Part shown: piece by piece, positions 44,709-53,315 of the stretch
How the letters are laid out: the number at the start of each line of letters is the position of its first letter
Numbering within the stretch: the first letter of the stretch is position 1
NCBI RefSeq assembly: GCF_002154725.1
Contig: NZ_MTAW01000235.1
Coordinates: forward strand, 62,001 to 126,000
Direction: 5' to 3'
Length of the DNA: 64,000 nt
Source: Nostoc sp. 106C
GTDB taxonomy: Bacteria > Cyanobacteriota > Cyanobacteriia > Cyanobacteriales > Nostocaceae
Translations under genes and position numbers: made by a program
The notes under the pieces: generated by a model
The model's input: only the letters and a program-made list of their open reading frames with translations
Databases searched by the model: none
What the model was told of the DNA's origin: nothing

Positions 44709-44815
44709 GGACTAGGGAACAGGGAACAGGGATTAGGCATTAGGAAAACTCTTGCCCAATGCCCCATGCTCCATACCCCATGCCCCATGCTCAATGCCCA
44801 ATTCCCCAAATCGCC
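44709..44815 (+). repeat. STRR block between flv3 and flv1
   Basis: GGGAACA / AGGCATT units followed by CCCCATG, TCCATAC, CCCCATG, CCCCATG, CTCAATG heptamers. It contains several ATG codons in frame with flv1 (the first at 44759) that are repeat products rather than real starts. Confidence 0.7.
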
Positions 44816-46528
44816 ATGTCAACAACCAAACCCCGCGACGTTCAAATACTCCCCATCGCTACGGATACAACAGTACTGCGATCGCGCAGTTGGTCAAGGT
44901 TAAGATTTGAAATTGAATACGCTTTGGCCAAGGGAACTACTGCTAATTCTTATGTGATTCAAGGGGATAAAATCGCCCTGATCGATCCGCCAGGGGAAAC
45001 TTTTACCCAAATCTACCTGGATGCATTGCAGCAAAGATTTGATGTCAAAGCCATTGATTATATAATTTTGGGTCATGTCAATCCCAACCGCGCCGCTACT
45101 TTAAAAGCTTTGCTAGAAGTTGCACCACAAATTACCTTTGTTTCTTCTAATCCTGGGGCGATCAATTTACGTGGGGCACTAGAAAACCCGGATTTATCAA
45201 TTATCGTGATGCGGGGAGAAGAAACCCTCGATTTAGGTAAGGGTCATAATTTGCAATTTATTCCCACTCCCAATCCCCGCTATGCCGATTTACTCTGCAC
45301 TTATGACCCACAAACAGAAATTCTCTACTCAGATAAATTTTTTGGGGCACATATTTGTGGCGATCAGGTTTTTGATGAAGGCTGGGAAATAATTAACGAA
45401 GACCGACGCTATTATTTTGATTGCTTAATGGCACCCCATGCGCGGCAAGTAGAAACAGCCTTAGATAAACTTGCCGATTTACCCGTAAGATTGTACGCCA
45501 CTGGACACGGGCCTTTGGTGCGTTATGCCCTCATCGAACTGACCAAAGCTTATCGGGAATGGAGTCAACAGCAGACATCTGCCGACTTAAAAGTAGCGTT
45601 GATTTATGCTTCAGCTTATGGAAATACAGCCACTTTAGCCCAAGCGATCGCTCGTGGCATTACTAAAGCTGGTGTCGCTGTAGAATCCATTAATTGTGAA
45701 TTTACCGATCCAGAAGATATCCGTACTGCTGTAGAAAAATCTAGTGGCTTTGTCATCGGTTCACCTACTCTTGGTGGTCATGCACCTACACCTGTACAAA
45801 CAGCCTTGGGAATTGTGTTGTCCACCGCTACTAACAATCAACTCGCAGGCGTATTTGGTTCCTTTGGCTGGAGTGGTGAGGCTGTTGATTTAATTGAAGG
45901 AAAACTCAAAGACGCTGGCTATCGTTTTGGCTTTGACACCATCCGCGTTAAATTTAAACCCAACGATGTTACCTTGCAACTGTGCGAAGAAGCTGGAACT
46001 GACTTTGCCCAAACACTAAAGAAAGCCAAAAAAGTGCGATCGCAAAGTGTTCCGGCTACAACTGTAGAGCAAGCTGTCGGTCGGATTGTCGGTTCCCTAT
46101 GCGTTGTTACAGCCAAGCAAGGCGAAATATCCAGTGCGATGTTAGCCTCTTGGGTGGCGCAAGCTAGCTTTAGTCCGCCTGGTTTAACCATAGCCGTCGC
46201 CAAAGACCGTGCAGTGGAAACTTTGACGCACACAGGAAATAAATTTGTCCTGAATATCCTCAAAGAAGGCAATCACTTAGGTTTGATGAAACACTTTCTC
46301 AAGCCCTTTGGCCCAGCCCAAGACCGATTTGCGGATGTCGCCACTCAAGAAGCCGAAAACGGTTCTCCCATTCTCAATGATGCATTGGCATATTTGGAGT
46401 GTTCCGTAAAAAATCGCCTGGAATCTGGCGATCATTGGCTGGTTTATGCGACTGTCGAGAATGGCAAAGTGCTAAATCAAGATGGTGTCACAGCCGTACA
46501 TCATCGCAAGTCGGGGACTCATTATTAA
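44816..46528 (+). CDS. flv1: Flavodiiron protein, Flv1 type (non-canonical diiron site)
   Basis: A 570-aa partner of the upstream Flv3-type protein with the same three domains. The diiron ligands are replaced: the first motif reads GHVNPNRA instead of H-x-E-x-D-H, the second has R in place of His (PNPRYADL), the third K in place of Asp (YSDKFFG); the distal ATGHGP is kept. This pattern marks Flv1/Flv2-type subunits, which work only as heterodimers. The start is placed at ATG 44816 (MSTTKPRD); frame upstream of it is STRR. Terminated by the hairpin at 46671. Confidence 0.92.
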   Translation: MSTTKPRDVQILPIATDTTVLRSRSWSRLRFEIEYALAKGTTANSYVIQGDKIALIDPPGETFTQIYLDALQQRFDVKAIDYIILGHVNPNRAATLKALLEVAPQITFVSSNPGAINLRGALENPDLSIIVMRGEETLDLGKGHNLQFIPTPNPRYADLLCTYDPQTEILYSDKFFGAHICGDQVFDEGWEIINEDRRYYFDCLMAPHARQVETALDKLADLPVRLYATGHGPLVRYALIELTKAYREWSQQQTSADLKVALIYASAYGNTATLAQAIARGITKAGVAVESINCEFTDPEDIRTAVEKSSGFVIGSPTLGGHAPTPVQTALGIVLSTATNNQLAGVFGSFGWSGEAVDLIEGKLKDAGYRFGFDTIRVKFKPNDVTLQLCEEAGTDFAQTLKKAKKVRSQSVPATTVEQAVGRIVGSLCVVTAKQGEISSAMLASWVAQASFSPPGLTIAVAKDRAVETLTHTGNKFVLNILKEGNHLGLMKHFLKPFGPAQDRFADVATQEAENGSPILNDALAYLECSVKNRLESGDHWLVYATVENGKVLNQDGVTAVHHRKSGTHY

Positions 46529-46670
46529 GTATTGAGTTCCAAGCTCAAAGTTTCGAGTTCTGCGCTTGAAGTTCCGATTCAGCCATAGGATTCAGACCTA
46601 TAGCTGAATAGAACCTTCTGCCCTCTGCCTTCCTCAACCTTGAACTTAGATGTGAGAGTTTTTAGATTAA

Positions 46671-46700
46671 AAAAGCTCAAGCACCGATGCTTGAGCTTTT
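46671..46700. terminator. Bidirectional terminator between flv1 and rbp
   Basis: Perfect 13-bp stem AAAAGCTCAAGCA / TGCTTGAGCTTTT with a 4-nt loop CCGA. It sits between the convergent flv1 and RRM-protein genes, and the A and T runs in the stem give a U-tract in both directions. Confidence 0.85.
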
Positions 46701-46771
46701 ACAAATTTAATTAGTTGATGGGTCTGATGTAATTACAAACAGCCCCTAACCTTTTTTATAAAACCTGTAAC

Positions 46772-47080
46772 TTAGTAGCGATTGCGGTTACCACCGCCGT
46801 AGCCACCACGGTTACCACCACCAAAGGAACCTCTATCTTCCTTGGGCTTGGCTTTATTGACTTTCAGGTCACGTCCCATCCACTCAGCACCATCAAGAGC
46901 TTCAATGGCAGCTGTTTCTTCTGTGTCTGTACCCATTTCCACAAAAGCAAAGCCGCGTACACGGCCTGTTTCACGGTCGGTAGGGATTTGCACACGCTTT
47001 ACAGAACCATATTCTGCAAAAACAGCGGTCAATGCCTCTTCTGTAACTTGGTAAGAAAGGTTACCTACATAAACTGACAT
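46772..47080 (-). CDS. rbp: RRM RNA-binding protein, glycine-rich (Rbp family)
   Basis: A 102-aa protein with a single RRM: RNP2 VYVGNL at residues 3-8 and RNP1 RGFAFVEM at about 43-50, with a Gly/Asn/Arg-rich tail (GGGNRGGYGGGNRNRY). This is the cyanobacterial Rbp family, often cold-induced, also implicated in mRNA localisation at thylakoids. The many paralogues in Nostoc genomes make the exact member unclear. ATG start, 433-bp upstream spacer, probably with a long leader as in rbpA genes. Own terminator at 46671. Confidence 0.92.
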   Translation of the reverse strand: MSVYVGNLSYQVTEEALTAVFAEYGSVKRVQIPTDRETGRVRGFAFVEMGTDTEETAAIEALDGAEWMGRDLKVNKAKPKEDRGSFGGGNRGGYGGGNRNRY

Positions 47081-47513
47081 ACAATGTCTCCAAAATCATC
47101 AGAGTGTAGAGATTTAGATTTCGGAGAGAGTCTGCAAATACTAAAAGGAAAAAGCCCATCAATACTAACAAAAAACACTATCACCGAATTAATTCTCATC
47201 TTTCATAATAATACCCTAACTCACTATGGAAGAGGAGAATTTAAAAAAGTTTTAATTAGCTAGTCATAAATAAAGTGAAATCGCTAGAATCATAGATTGT
47301 CAAGAAGTAATGGGCAAGGGTGAGTAGGGTCGGGTTTTGTGAAATATTTCAGTTGGCAATGAGATATGTGAGTTCAACCCTCCCATACAAGGGTTAATAG
47401 GCAATAAACAAGAGACAAAAGTCATAATTGTGAATTTTGATTTTTGATTTTTGAATTTGCTTGTCCCTCTATCTCCCTTCCCTTGCAAATCTTCGCCTCA
47501 CCTACCTGAAAGG
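47081..47513. other. Intergenic upstream of rbp, no gene seen
   Basis: Holds the rbp promoter and leader (47081-47240, AT-rich), followed by non-descript sequence with TTTTTGATTTTTGAA-type repeats near 47440. No cold-box or other motif was assigned. Confidence 0.45.
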
Positions 47514-48056
47514 CTAACTCTCTAATCTCTTCTCTAAATACTGACCAATCATCAACTGTTCACCAGCACGCGAGATAATAGTCTGGCGAGTACGGTATTT
47601 GCTACCAATCAGCTTTAACTCTTCTTCAAAGACTGAGCCATTGTATTCTGTTCGCAAACACAGTGTTTTAGGATTGGGAAAATAATATTCGGCGGTAACT
47701 GGTTTAGATGTGGCAAAACCGCGATCGCGATACAAAATGTTTCCTAAAGCACCAAATAGGGTGGAACCTTGAGATTCTTTCTTTCCTGTGATTGAATCTG
47801 TACTTTCCCAGATCACTTCAGTACCACATACCAAACTTACTGAATCTGGTAAGTCGTGCAACTGAGCCAGCTTTTGTAATTCTTTGCATCCCTGTTCTAA
47901 AAACCGGACGGCGATCGCACTCACCATTTCTTTAGTAGTCCCAGATGACAAAGTGTAATAGCGCCGTTCCGATCGCCACTTACCCACGGATTCTAGAAAA
48001 AATTCTGCAATCAGGTATTCTTCAGCGGTTTTTGCAACTTTTAGAGGTGATGTCAC
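47514..48056 (-). CDS. Phycobiliprotein chromophore lyase, CpcS/CpeS family
   Basis: A 180-aa lipocalin-fold bilin lyase. The GKWRSERRYYTL segment, ESQGSTLFGALGNILYRDRGFA, and the C-terminal RTQTIISRAGEQLMIGQYLEKRL-like end (read as SRAGEQ, MIGQYLEKRL) are family hallmarks. Members attach phycocyanobilin to Cys84-type sites of phycobiliproteins. The ERRYYTL variant suggests a CpcS-II or CpcU/CpcV-type subgroup, but I cannot settle it. GTG start. Monocistronic by spacing; no phycobilisome structural gene nearby. Confidence 0.85.
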   Translation of the reverse strand: MTSPLKVAKTAEEYLIAEFFLESVGKWRSERRYYTLSSGTTKEMVSAIAVRFLEQGCKELQKLAQLHDLPDSVSLVCGTEVIWESTDSITGKKESQGSTLFGALGNILYRDRGFATSKPVTAEYYFPNPKTLCLRTEYNGSVFEEELKLIGSKYRTRQTIISRAGEQLMIGQYLEKRLES

Positions 48057-48491
48057 TGCTTGCCTTCCTCACGCACAATCAATATATAGTTAGGTGTTGA
48101 GACCCAATACATTACCTTTGTCCCCAATACCAAATTTCTTTACTATTCTTAATCTAAACTAGATAAGAGAATATTTACTGATAGTTTGGCTACAATCCTA
48201 AGCATTCAAATGGCAAGTGGATTCTGTCTGAGGAGAGAAGCTAAAAATGAGAAAACTACTGTTGTCATTCTGATCTTGCTTATACCTTGAGGCAGAGTTT
48301 AGAAAAGCTGAAAATACGTATACTAATCTTTACAATTGACTGAAGACAAAAGTATCAGCATCGGCTTCAGCATTACGGTGTTGCGAGCTTTTCTGCTTCA
48401 GTTTTAGAAAAACATGACTTTTTATACTCGAACAATTCTGAGAGAAAACTTAGACTTATTAAACAAAGCTATCAAAAACACTCGTTACTAG
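48057..48491. other. Divergent intergenic region lyase / RND adaptor
   Basis: About 430 bp, AT-rich, with no gene seen. Both promoters should lie here. Confidence 0.45.
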
Positions 48492-48518
48492 ACGGCTGTT
48501 TTAACCCGAAGCCGTTTT
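48492..48518 (+). promoter_or_regulatory. Hairpin-T run in the RND adaptor leader (possible attenuator)
   Basis: Stem ACGGCT / AGCCGT with a 12-nt loop, followed directly by TTTTAT. It resembles an intrinsic terminator and stands 2 bp before a strong AAGGAG site and a 6-codon leader ORF. Confidence 0.45.
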
Positions 48519-48533
48519 ATAAGGAGTAAATCA

Positions 48534-48554
48534 ATGATTTTGGACGGACATTAG
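48534..48554 (+). other. Six-codon leader ORF in frame with the RND adaptor
   Basis: ATG ATT TTG GAC GGA CAT TAG (peptide MILDGH) with the best ribosome-binding site in the region, AAGGAG 8 nt upstream. It is in the same frame as the adaptor, which starts 18 bp after its stop. Either a true leader peptide or the former start codon of the adaptor cut off by the TAG. Confidence 0.45.
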
Positions 48555-48572
48555 CCGCACAAACTGCTGAAA

Positions 48573-49997
48573 ATGCCAAATACCATAACTGCATCTCAGA
48601 TAATTAACTCTCAGTTACATGACATAGGTAATATAGAAAATCGACGGAAGTCCTCCCGTGGCCTTGGATCGCAGTCTACTTTATTGATTGCTTGTTTCCT
48701 AAGCATGGGATTAATGACAGCTGGTTGTGGCTCATTAGAGAAAGAATCTGCGGAAGCAGAAACTCAAGGGCCCAGATCGGCTAGACAGGGGGGAAGTGCA
48801 ACACCTGTAGATGTTGCGATCGCCCGTACTGAGATCCTGGAAAAACCACCAGAGTATACAGGTAATACCACACCATTCCGCACAGTGTCCCTGCGATCGC
48901 AAGTAGAAGCCAGGCTGTTAGCGTTGAATCTAGATGTTGGAGATCGAGTTAAACAAGGGCAAAACATTGGACAATTAGATGATGTCTTGCTGTTAACCGA
49001 CTTAAAGCAAGCAGAAGCCGAATTAGCCTCCCTAAAATCGGAAGTAGCAAGGGCAACAAATCAGGTAAGTAATGCCCGTGCCCAAGTGGAAAGAGCGCGC
49101 TTAGAATTGCTGCAAGCGCAAGCAGACTCACAACGCCAGCAGCAGCTAGTCAAACAAGGTGCGATCGCCGAACAAACTGCCCAACAAGCCCGCACTCAAG
49201 CGCAAACAGCCGCCCAAGCCCTACGGGCCGCTACTGAACAAGTGCGTACAGAACAGCAAGCCGTCGCTGCTGCTCAAGGTAGAGTAGTTGCCCAACAAGC
49301 AGTAGTTGCCCAAGCCAAAGAACGTAGATCTTACACCCGGTTGACATCTCCTATCACTGGTGTCGTCACCGAAAAGGTAACAGAACCAGGCAATTTGCTC
49401 CAAGCAGGCGGTGAAGTCTTAAAAATTGCCGACTTCAATCGAGTCAAGGTTGTAGTGCAAGTTTCGGAATTAGAATTGGCACAAATTCAGATTGGGCAAT
49501 CTGTACAAGTCCGTTTAGATGCCTTTCCTAATAAAGAATTAATTGGTAGAGTGGCGCGCATTTCTCCAGCTGCTGATGCCACAGCTCGCTTGATACCTGT
49601 AGAGGTAGTAATTCCCAACAGTGACGGCAAAATTGGTAGCGGACTGCTAGCACGAGTAAATTTTGCAACTCAGACAGCACAGCGAGTAGTGGTGCCGCAA
49701 ACAGCTCTTCACAAGGAAGCAAGGAACAAAGCGTCTTCCCTAGCTCCCGTAGATAAAAATGAGTCAAATAACCAAAATGGAACTTTATTCGTAGTTACAG
49801 ACGTAGAAGGTAAAGCAAAGGTAACAGCCCGTTCTGTCACTCTGGGGAAAAGGGCTGATGGCAAAGTCGAAATTTTATCTGGCTTGCAACCAGGAGAGCG
49901 CTATGTTGTTCGCAGTGGTAAACCGCTAAAAGATGGGGCTGCTGTAAGCCTTTCAATTCTTTCAGAAAAAACAGATTCAGTCCCTAGGGGCAATTAG
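48573..49997 (+). CDS. RND efflux periplasmic adaptor (membrane-fusion) lipoprotein
   Basis: A 474-aa AcrA/MexA-like adaptor. N-terminal signal with lipobox T-A-G-C (residue ~52) after LLIACFLSMGLM. A biotinyl-lipoyl half-motif (LNLDVGDRVKQGQNIGQLDD) flanks a long Gln/Ala-rich coiled-coil hairpin (residues ~125-235), followed by the other lipoyl half, a beta-barrel (VVVQVSELELAQIQIGQSV) and a membrane-proximal domain. It links the inner-membrane pump encoded next to an outer-membrane channel. The ATG at 48573 has no ribosome site of its own. Confidence 0.9.
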   Translation: MPNTITASQIINSQLHDIGNIENRRKSSRGLGSQSTLLIACFLSMGLMTAGCGSLEKESAEAETQGPRSARQGGSATPVDVAIARTEILEKPPEYTGNTTPFRTVSLRSQVEARLLALNLDVGDRVKQGQNIGQLDDVLLLTDLKQAEAELASLKSEVARATNQVSNARAQVERARLELLQAQADSQRQQQLVKQGAIAEQTAQQARTQAQTAAQALRAATEQVRTEQQAVAAAQGRVVAQQAVVAQAKERRSYTRLTSPITGVVTEKVTEPGNLLQAGGEVLKIADFNRVKVVVQVSELELAQIQIGQSVQVRLDAFPNKELIGRVARISPAADATARLIPVEVVIPNSDGKIGSGLLARVNFATQTAQRVVVPQTALHKEARNKASSLAPVDKNESNNQNGTLFVVTDVEGKAKVTARSVTLGKRADGKVEILSGLQPGERYVVRSGKPLKDGAAVSLSILSEKTDSVPRGN

Positions 49998-50036
49998 AAA
50001 TTGTGTTTTTAAATTTTGAATTTTGAATTAGAAACG

Positions 50037-53000
50037 ATGCAGCAGGCAAATAATAGTGGATTTAGTGTTAGTGCGATCGCTATTCGCCAACACATTGGTA
50101 CACTCATGCTCACCCTGGCAGTGATTGTTGTAGGGGTGTTCTTTCTCTCAACTATCCAAGTCGATCTTCTACCAGCAATTACCTATCCCCGAATTGGTGT
50201 CCGGCTAGAAGCACCTGGTATTTCCCCAGAAGTAGCAGTAGATGAAATCACCAGACCCCTAGAAGAAGCTTTATCAGCCACTGAAAATGTGGTGCAAGTG
50301 TTTTCCCGCACCCGTGAAGGGCAAGTTAGCCTCGATTTATACTTTCAACCAGGGGGCGATATTGACCAAGCCCTCAACGATGCTACTGCTGCTTTTAACC
50401 GAGGGCGAGGACAACTGCCTGATACGATAGAAGAACCGCGCTTATTTAAAGTCGATCCCTCCCAATTGCCGATTTATGAATTGGCACTGACATCCTCTTC
50501 CCTACAAGGTAAAGATTTACGTGTATTCGCCGATGAAGATTTAGCGCGTGAACTTGGTGTGGTGCCAGGAGTCGCCTCAGTCGATGTTTCAGGCGGTGCT
50601 GAAGAAGAAGTACGAGTGCTTGTTGATTTAAACCGATTACAAGCTTTGGGTGTGGGGTTAAATGATGTACTAGATGAATTAACAGCCCGTAACCAAGATA
50701 CTTCTGGTGGTCGAATTTTAGGGCAGAATTCTGAGCCATTAACTCGGACTGTAGGACGCTTTCGAGATGCTAGAGAAATTGAAAATCTCTCTTTAGAAGT
50801 TTCTTCCTCTCCTTCTACTACAACTACCCCTGCGCCTTCCCGCCGTGTTTATCTGCGAGACTTTGCTGAGGTAATTGATGACACAGAAGACCAACGAGTA
50901 TTTGTCTATCTCAACCGTCAGCCTGCTGTTAAAGTGTCAATTCAAAAGCAGCCTGATGCTAATACAATTACAGTTGTAGAAGCTGTCAAGCAGCGAATTG
51001 AACAATTACGGCAATCGGGTACAATTCCTGCCGACATGACATTGAATCCCACTACAGATGAATCTCGCTTCATCCGTAATTCTTTAAATGATGTCATCTT
51101 TTCGGCAATTTCTGGGGCATTGTTAGCAGCAGCAGCAGTATTGTTATTTTTGGGATCGTTAAGGCAAACATTAATTATCAGTTTGACAATTCCGCTGTGT
51201 ACTCTGGCCGCGATCGCATTGATGAAAATCTTTGGCTTGACTTTGAATGTCTTCAGTTTGGCAGGACTGACATTGGGAATTGGTCAAGCAATTGATACAT
51301 CGGTTGTGATTTTGGAAAACATTTCCGAAAAAACAGGCATGACTCCCAATCAAAGAGAGCGGGGGGAGAGAGAGAAGCAGGGGGAGCAAGGGGAGCAGGA
51401 TAATTCAAAATACTTTATTGAAAGTGCGATCGCTTCTTCTCAAGAAGTAGAATCTGCTTTAGTTGCGGCTACTGCTGCCAACTTAGTTTCTGTAGCGCCA
51501 TTTCTGTTAGTTGGTGGTTTTATCGCTCTGCTATTTAATGAACTGATTCTGACAATTAGCTTTGCCGTAGCAGCTTCCCTTGTGGTCGCGATCACAGTAG
51601 TGCCAATGCTGACTTCCCGACTTCTGGGAATTCGTTGGTCTAGTCGGATCAGCGAATTTTGGCTGCTGAGACAGTTTAATCATCGGTTTGAAGATGCTAC
51701 GCGGGGATACGGTAACTTCTTAACTAAGGTTGTACGTTATCGGTTCTTTGTAGTCATTGCTGCTTTGGTAATTTTAGGCGGCAGCAGTTTGTTTATGTTT
51801 GGTCAAATTCCCCAAGAAATCTTACCCCGGATTAGTACTGGACAAGCCAACTTAAGAGCGCAGTTTCCTCCCGGTACACCTTTAGCCACTTCTGAGAAAG
51901 TCATGCAAATTGTCGATGACATTTTGCTGAAACAACCAGAAACCGAGTATGCTTTCACAACTGTCGGGGGTAATCTGTTTGGCAGTAATACTACAGAGAA
52001 TCCTTTACGTGCCAGTAGCACAATCAATCTAAAGCCAGGCACAGATGTTGAAGCCTTTGTCAAAAAAGTAACTCAGGAATTTAACAAACTCAACTTAGCA
52101 GGAATTCTGTTGCGCCTCAATCCTGGTCAGGTGCGGGGTTTAATCTTGAGTAATTCTCCAGCACAAGGGTCAGAAATTGACGTTGTTCTCCAAGGTGATA
52201 ATGAAGAAAGCTTAACGCAAGCAGGAGCCGAAGTACTGCAAGCTTTGCAGGAAAAGGCAAAATTAGCCACATTCCGACCAGATGCCGATGCTAGGCAACC
52301 GGAAATTCAAATTCGCCCAGACTGGGAAAGAGTTTCGGCTTTGGGGCTGACTGCTCAACAAATTGGTGACACAATTCAGACAGCAATTGAAGGTTCAGTA
52401 CCTACACAAATTCAACGCGGTAACCGTTTAGTTGATGTGCGGGTGCAACTGAATAAAGAAGCTATTCAGCGTCCCTCTCAGCTAGAACAACTACCACTCT
52501 TTACGGAAAACAATCAACTAGTTCGGCTTTCAGATGTTGCTCGCATCGAAGAAGGTCAAGCGCCTGGCGAGGTGCAGCGAATTAATCAGCGCCAAGCTTT
52601 TATTGTTGCAGGTAACCTGAGCGAGGGAGCTAGCTTAGGTGAAGCCATAGCAGAAGTCAATCAGGTACTCAAGAGTGTAGATTTACCTGAAGGCGTTTCA
52701 ATTGTGCCTAGTTCTGCCGAAGCCACTAATCAGCAGCTTCAGAATGCTCTAAAAACTTTGGGGGCGTTAGCGACGTTCTTAATTTTCGTAGTGATGGCGG
52801 TGCAATATAATTCGCTGATTGACCCGTTGGTAATTATGTTCACTGTACCGCTGGCTTTAGCTGGAGGAATTTTTGGACTTTACATCACCCAAACGGCAAT
52901 AGGCGCAACTGTCATCGTCGGTGTGGTGCTACTGGTGGGAATTGTCGTGAACGCAGGAATTCTGATGGTAGAACTGGCAAACCAAATTCGGGATGAAGTT

Positions 53001-53294
53001 GGTTGTACTCGCCAAATTGCCATCCTGAAAGCTGCTCCTCAGCGTCTACGCCCGATTATGATGACTACAGTCACTACTATTTTGGGACTTTTTCCCTTGG
53101 CATTAGGCATTGGCGAAGGTTCGGAGTTTTTGCAACCCTTAGGAATTGTAGTTTTCTTTGGGATGGCGATCGCTACAATGCTGACACTATTTATCATCCC
53201 TTGTTTTTATATTCTGCTGCACGATCTTTTGGGATGGCGTTGGGCAAAGCCGATTTTTACGCGACTGCGTTTATGGAAGAAAGACTTTTCCTAA
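50037..53294 (+). CDS. RND efflux transporter permease (AcrB-type)
   Basis: A 1085-aa inner-membrane pump with the twice-repeated RND layout: helix 1, large periplasmic loop, helices 2-7, second loop, helices 8-12. I start it at ATG 50037; an earlier TTG (50016) is not conserved. In helix 4 only one acidic relay residue remains (IDTSVVILEN, where AcrB has D-D), and the helix-10 Lys is Asn. Between helices 4 and the next segment, residues ~440-460 are a charged insert (QRERGEREKQGEQGEQ) coded by a GA-rich repeat, probably in a cytoplasmic loop. Exported compound unknown. Operon with the adaptor gene, 39 bp apart. Confidence 0.9.
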   Translation: MQQANNSGFSVSAIAIRQHIGTLMLTLAVIVVGVFFLSTIQVDLLPAITYPRIGVRLEAPGISPEVAVDEITRPLEEALSATENVVQVFSRTREGQVSLDLYFQPGGDIDQALNDATAAFNRGRGQLPDTIEEPRLFKVDPSQLPIYELALTSSSLQGKDLRVFADEDLARELGVVPGVASVDVSGGAEEEVRVLVDLNRLQALGVGLNDVLDELTARNQDTSGGRILGQNSEPLTRTVGRFRDAREIENLSLEVSSSPSTTTTPAPSRRVYLRDFAEVIDDTEDQRVFVYLNRQPAVKVSIQKQPDANTITVVEAVKQRIEQLRQSGTIPADMTLNPTTDESRFIRNSLNDVIFSAISGALLAAAAVLLFLGSLRQTLIISLTIPLCTLAAIALMKIFGLTLNVFSLAGLTLGIGQAIDTSVVILENISEKTGMTPNQRERGEREKQGEQGEQDNSKYFIESAIASSQEVESALVAATAANLVSVAPFLLVGGFIALLFNELILTISFAVAASLVVAITVVPMLTSRLLGIRWSSRISEFWLLRQFNHRFEDATRGYGNFLTKVVRYRFFVVIAALVILGGSSLFMFGQIPQEILPRISTGQANLRAQFPPGTPLATSEKVMQIVDDILLKQPETEYAFTTVGGNLFGSNTTENPLRASSTINLKPGTDVEAFVKKVTQEFNKLNLAGILLRLNPGQVRGLILSNSPAQGSEIDVVLQGDNEESLTQAGAEVLQALQEKAKLATFRPDADARQPEIQIRPDWERVSALGLTAQQIGDTIQTAIEGSVPTQIQRGNRLVDVRVQLNKEAIQRPSQLEQLPLFTENNQLVRLSDVARIEEGQAPGEVQRINQRQAFIVAGNLSEGASLGEAIAEVNQVLKSVDLPEGVSIVPSSAEATNQQLQNALKTLGALATFLIFVVMAVQYNSLIDPLVIMFTVPLALAGGIFGLYITQTAIGATVIVGVVLLVGIVVNAGILMVELANQIRDEVGCTRQIAILKAAPQRLRPIMMTTVTTILGLFPLALGIGEGSEFLQPLGIVVFFGMAIATMLTLFIIPCFYILLHDLLGWRWAKPIFTRLRLWKKDFS
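51350..51405 (+). repeat. GA-rich repeat inside the RND permease gene
   Basis: Units such as GCGGGGGGAGAGA, GCAGGGGGAGCA, AGGGGAGCAGG, in frame and producing a charged low-complexity loop. It resembles the intergenic GGGGAGCAGG-type repeats of Nostoc. Confidence 0.65.
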
Positions 53295-53315
53295 ATCCGC
53301 AAATCCATAATGAGA

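Noticed and set aside
44759-44815. 19-residue N-terminal extension of Flv1
   Set aside because: Translation of CCCCATG heptamers; conserved start is at 44816.
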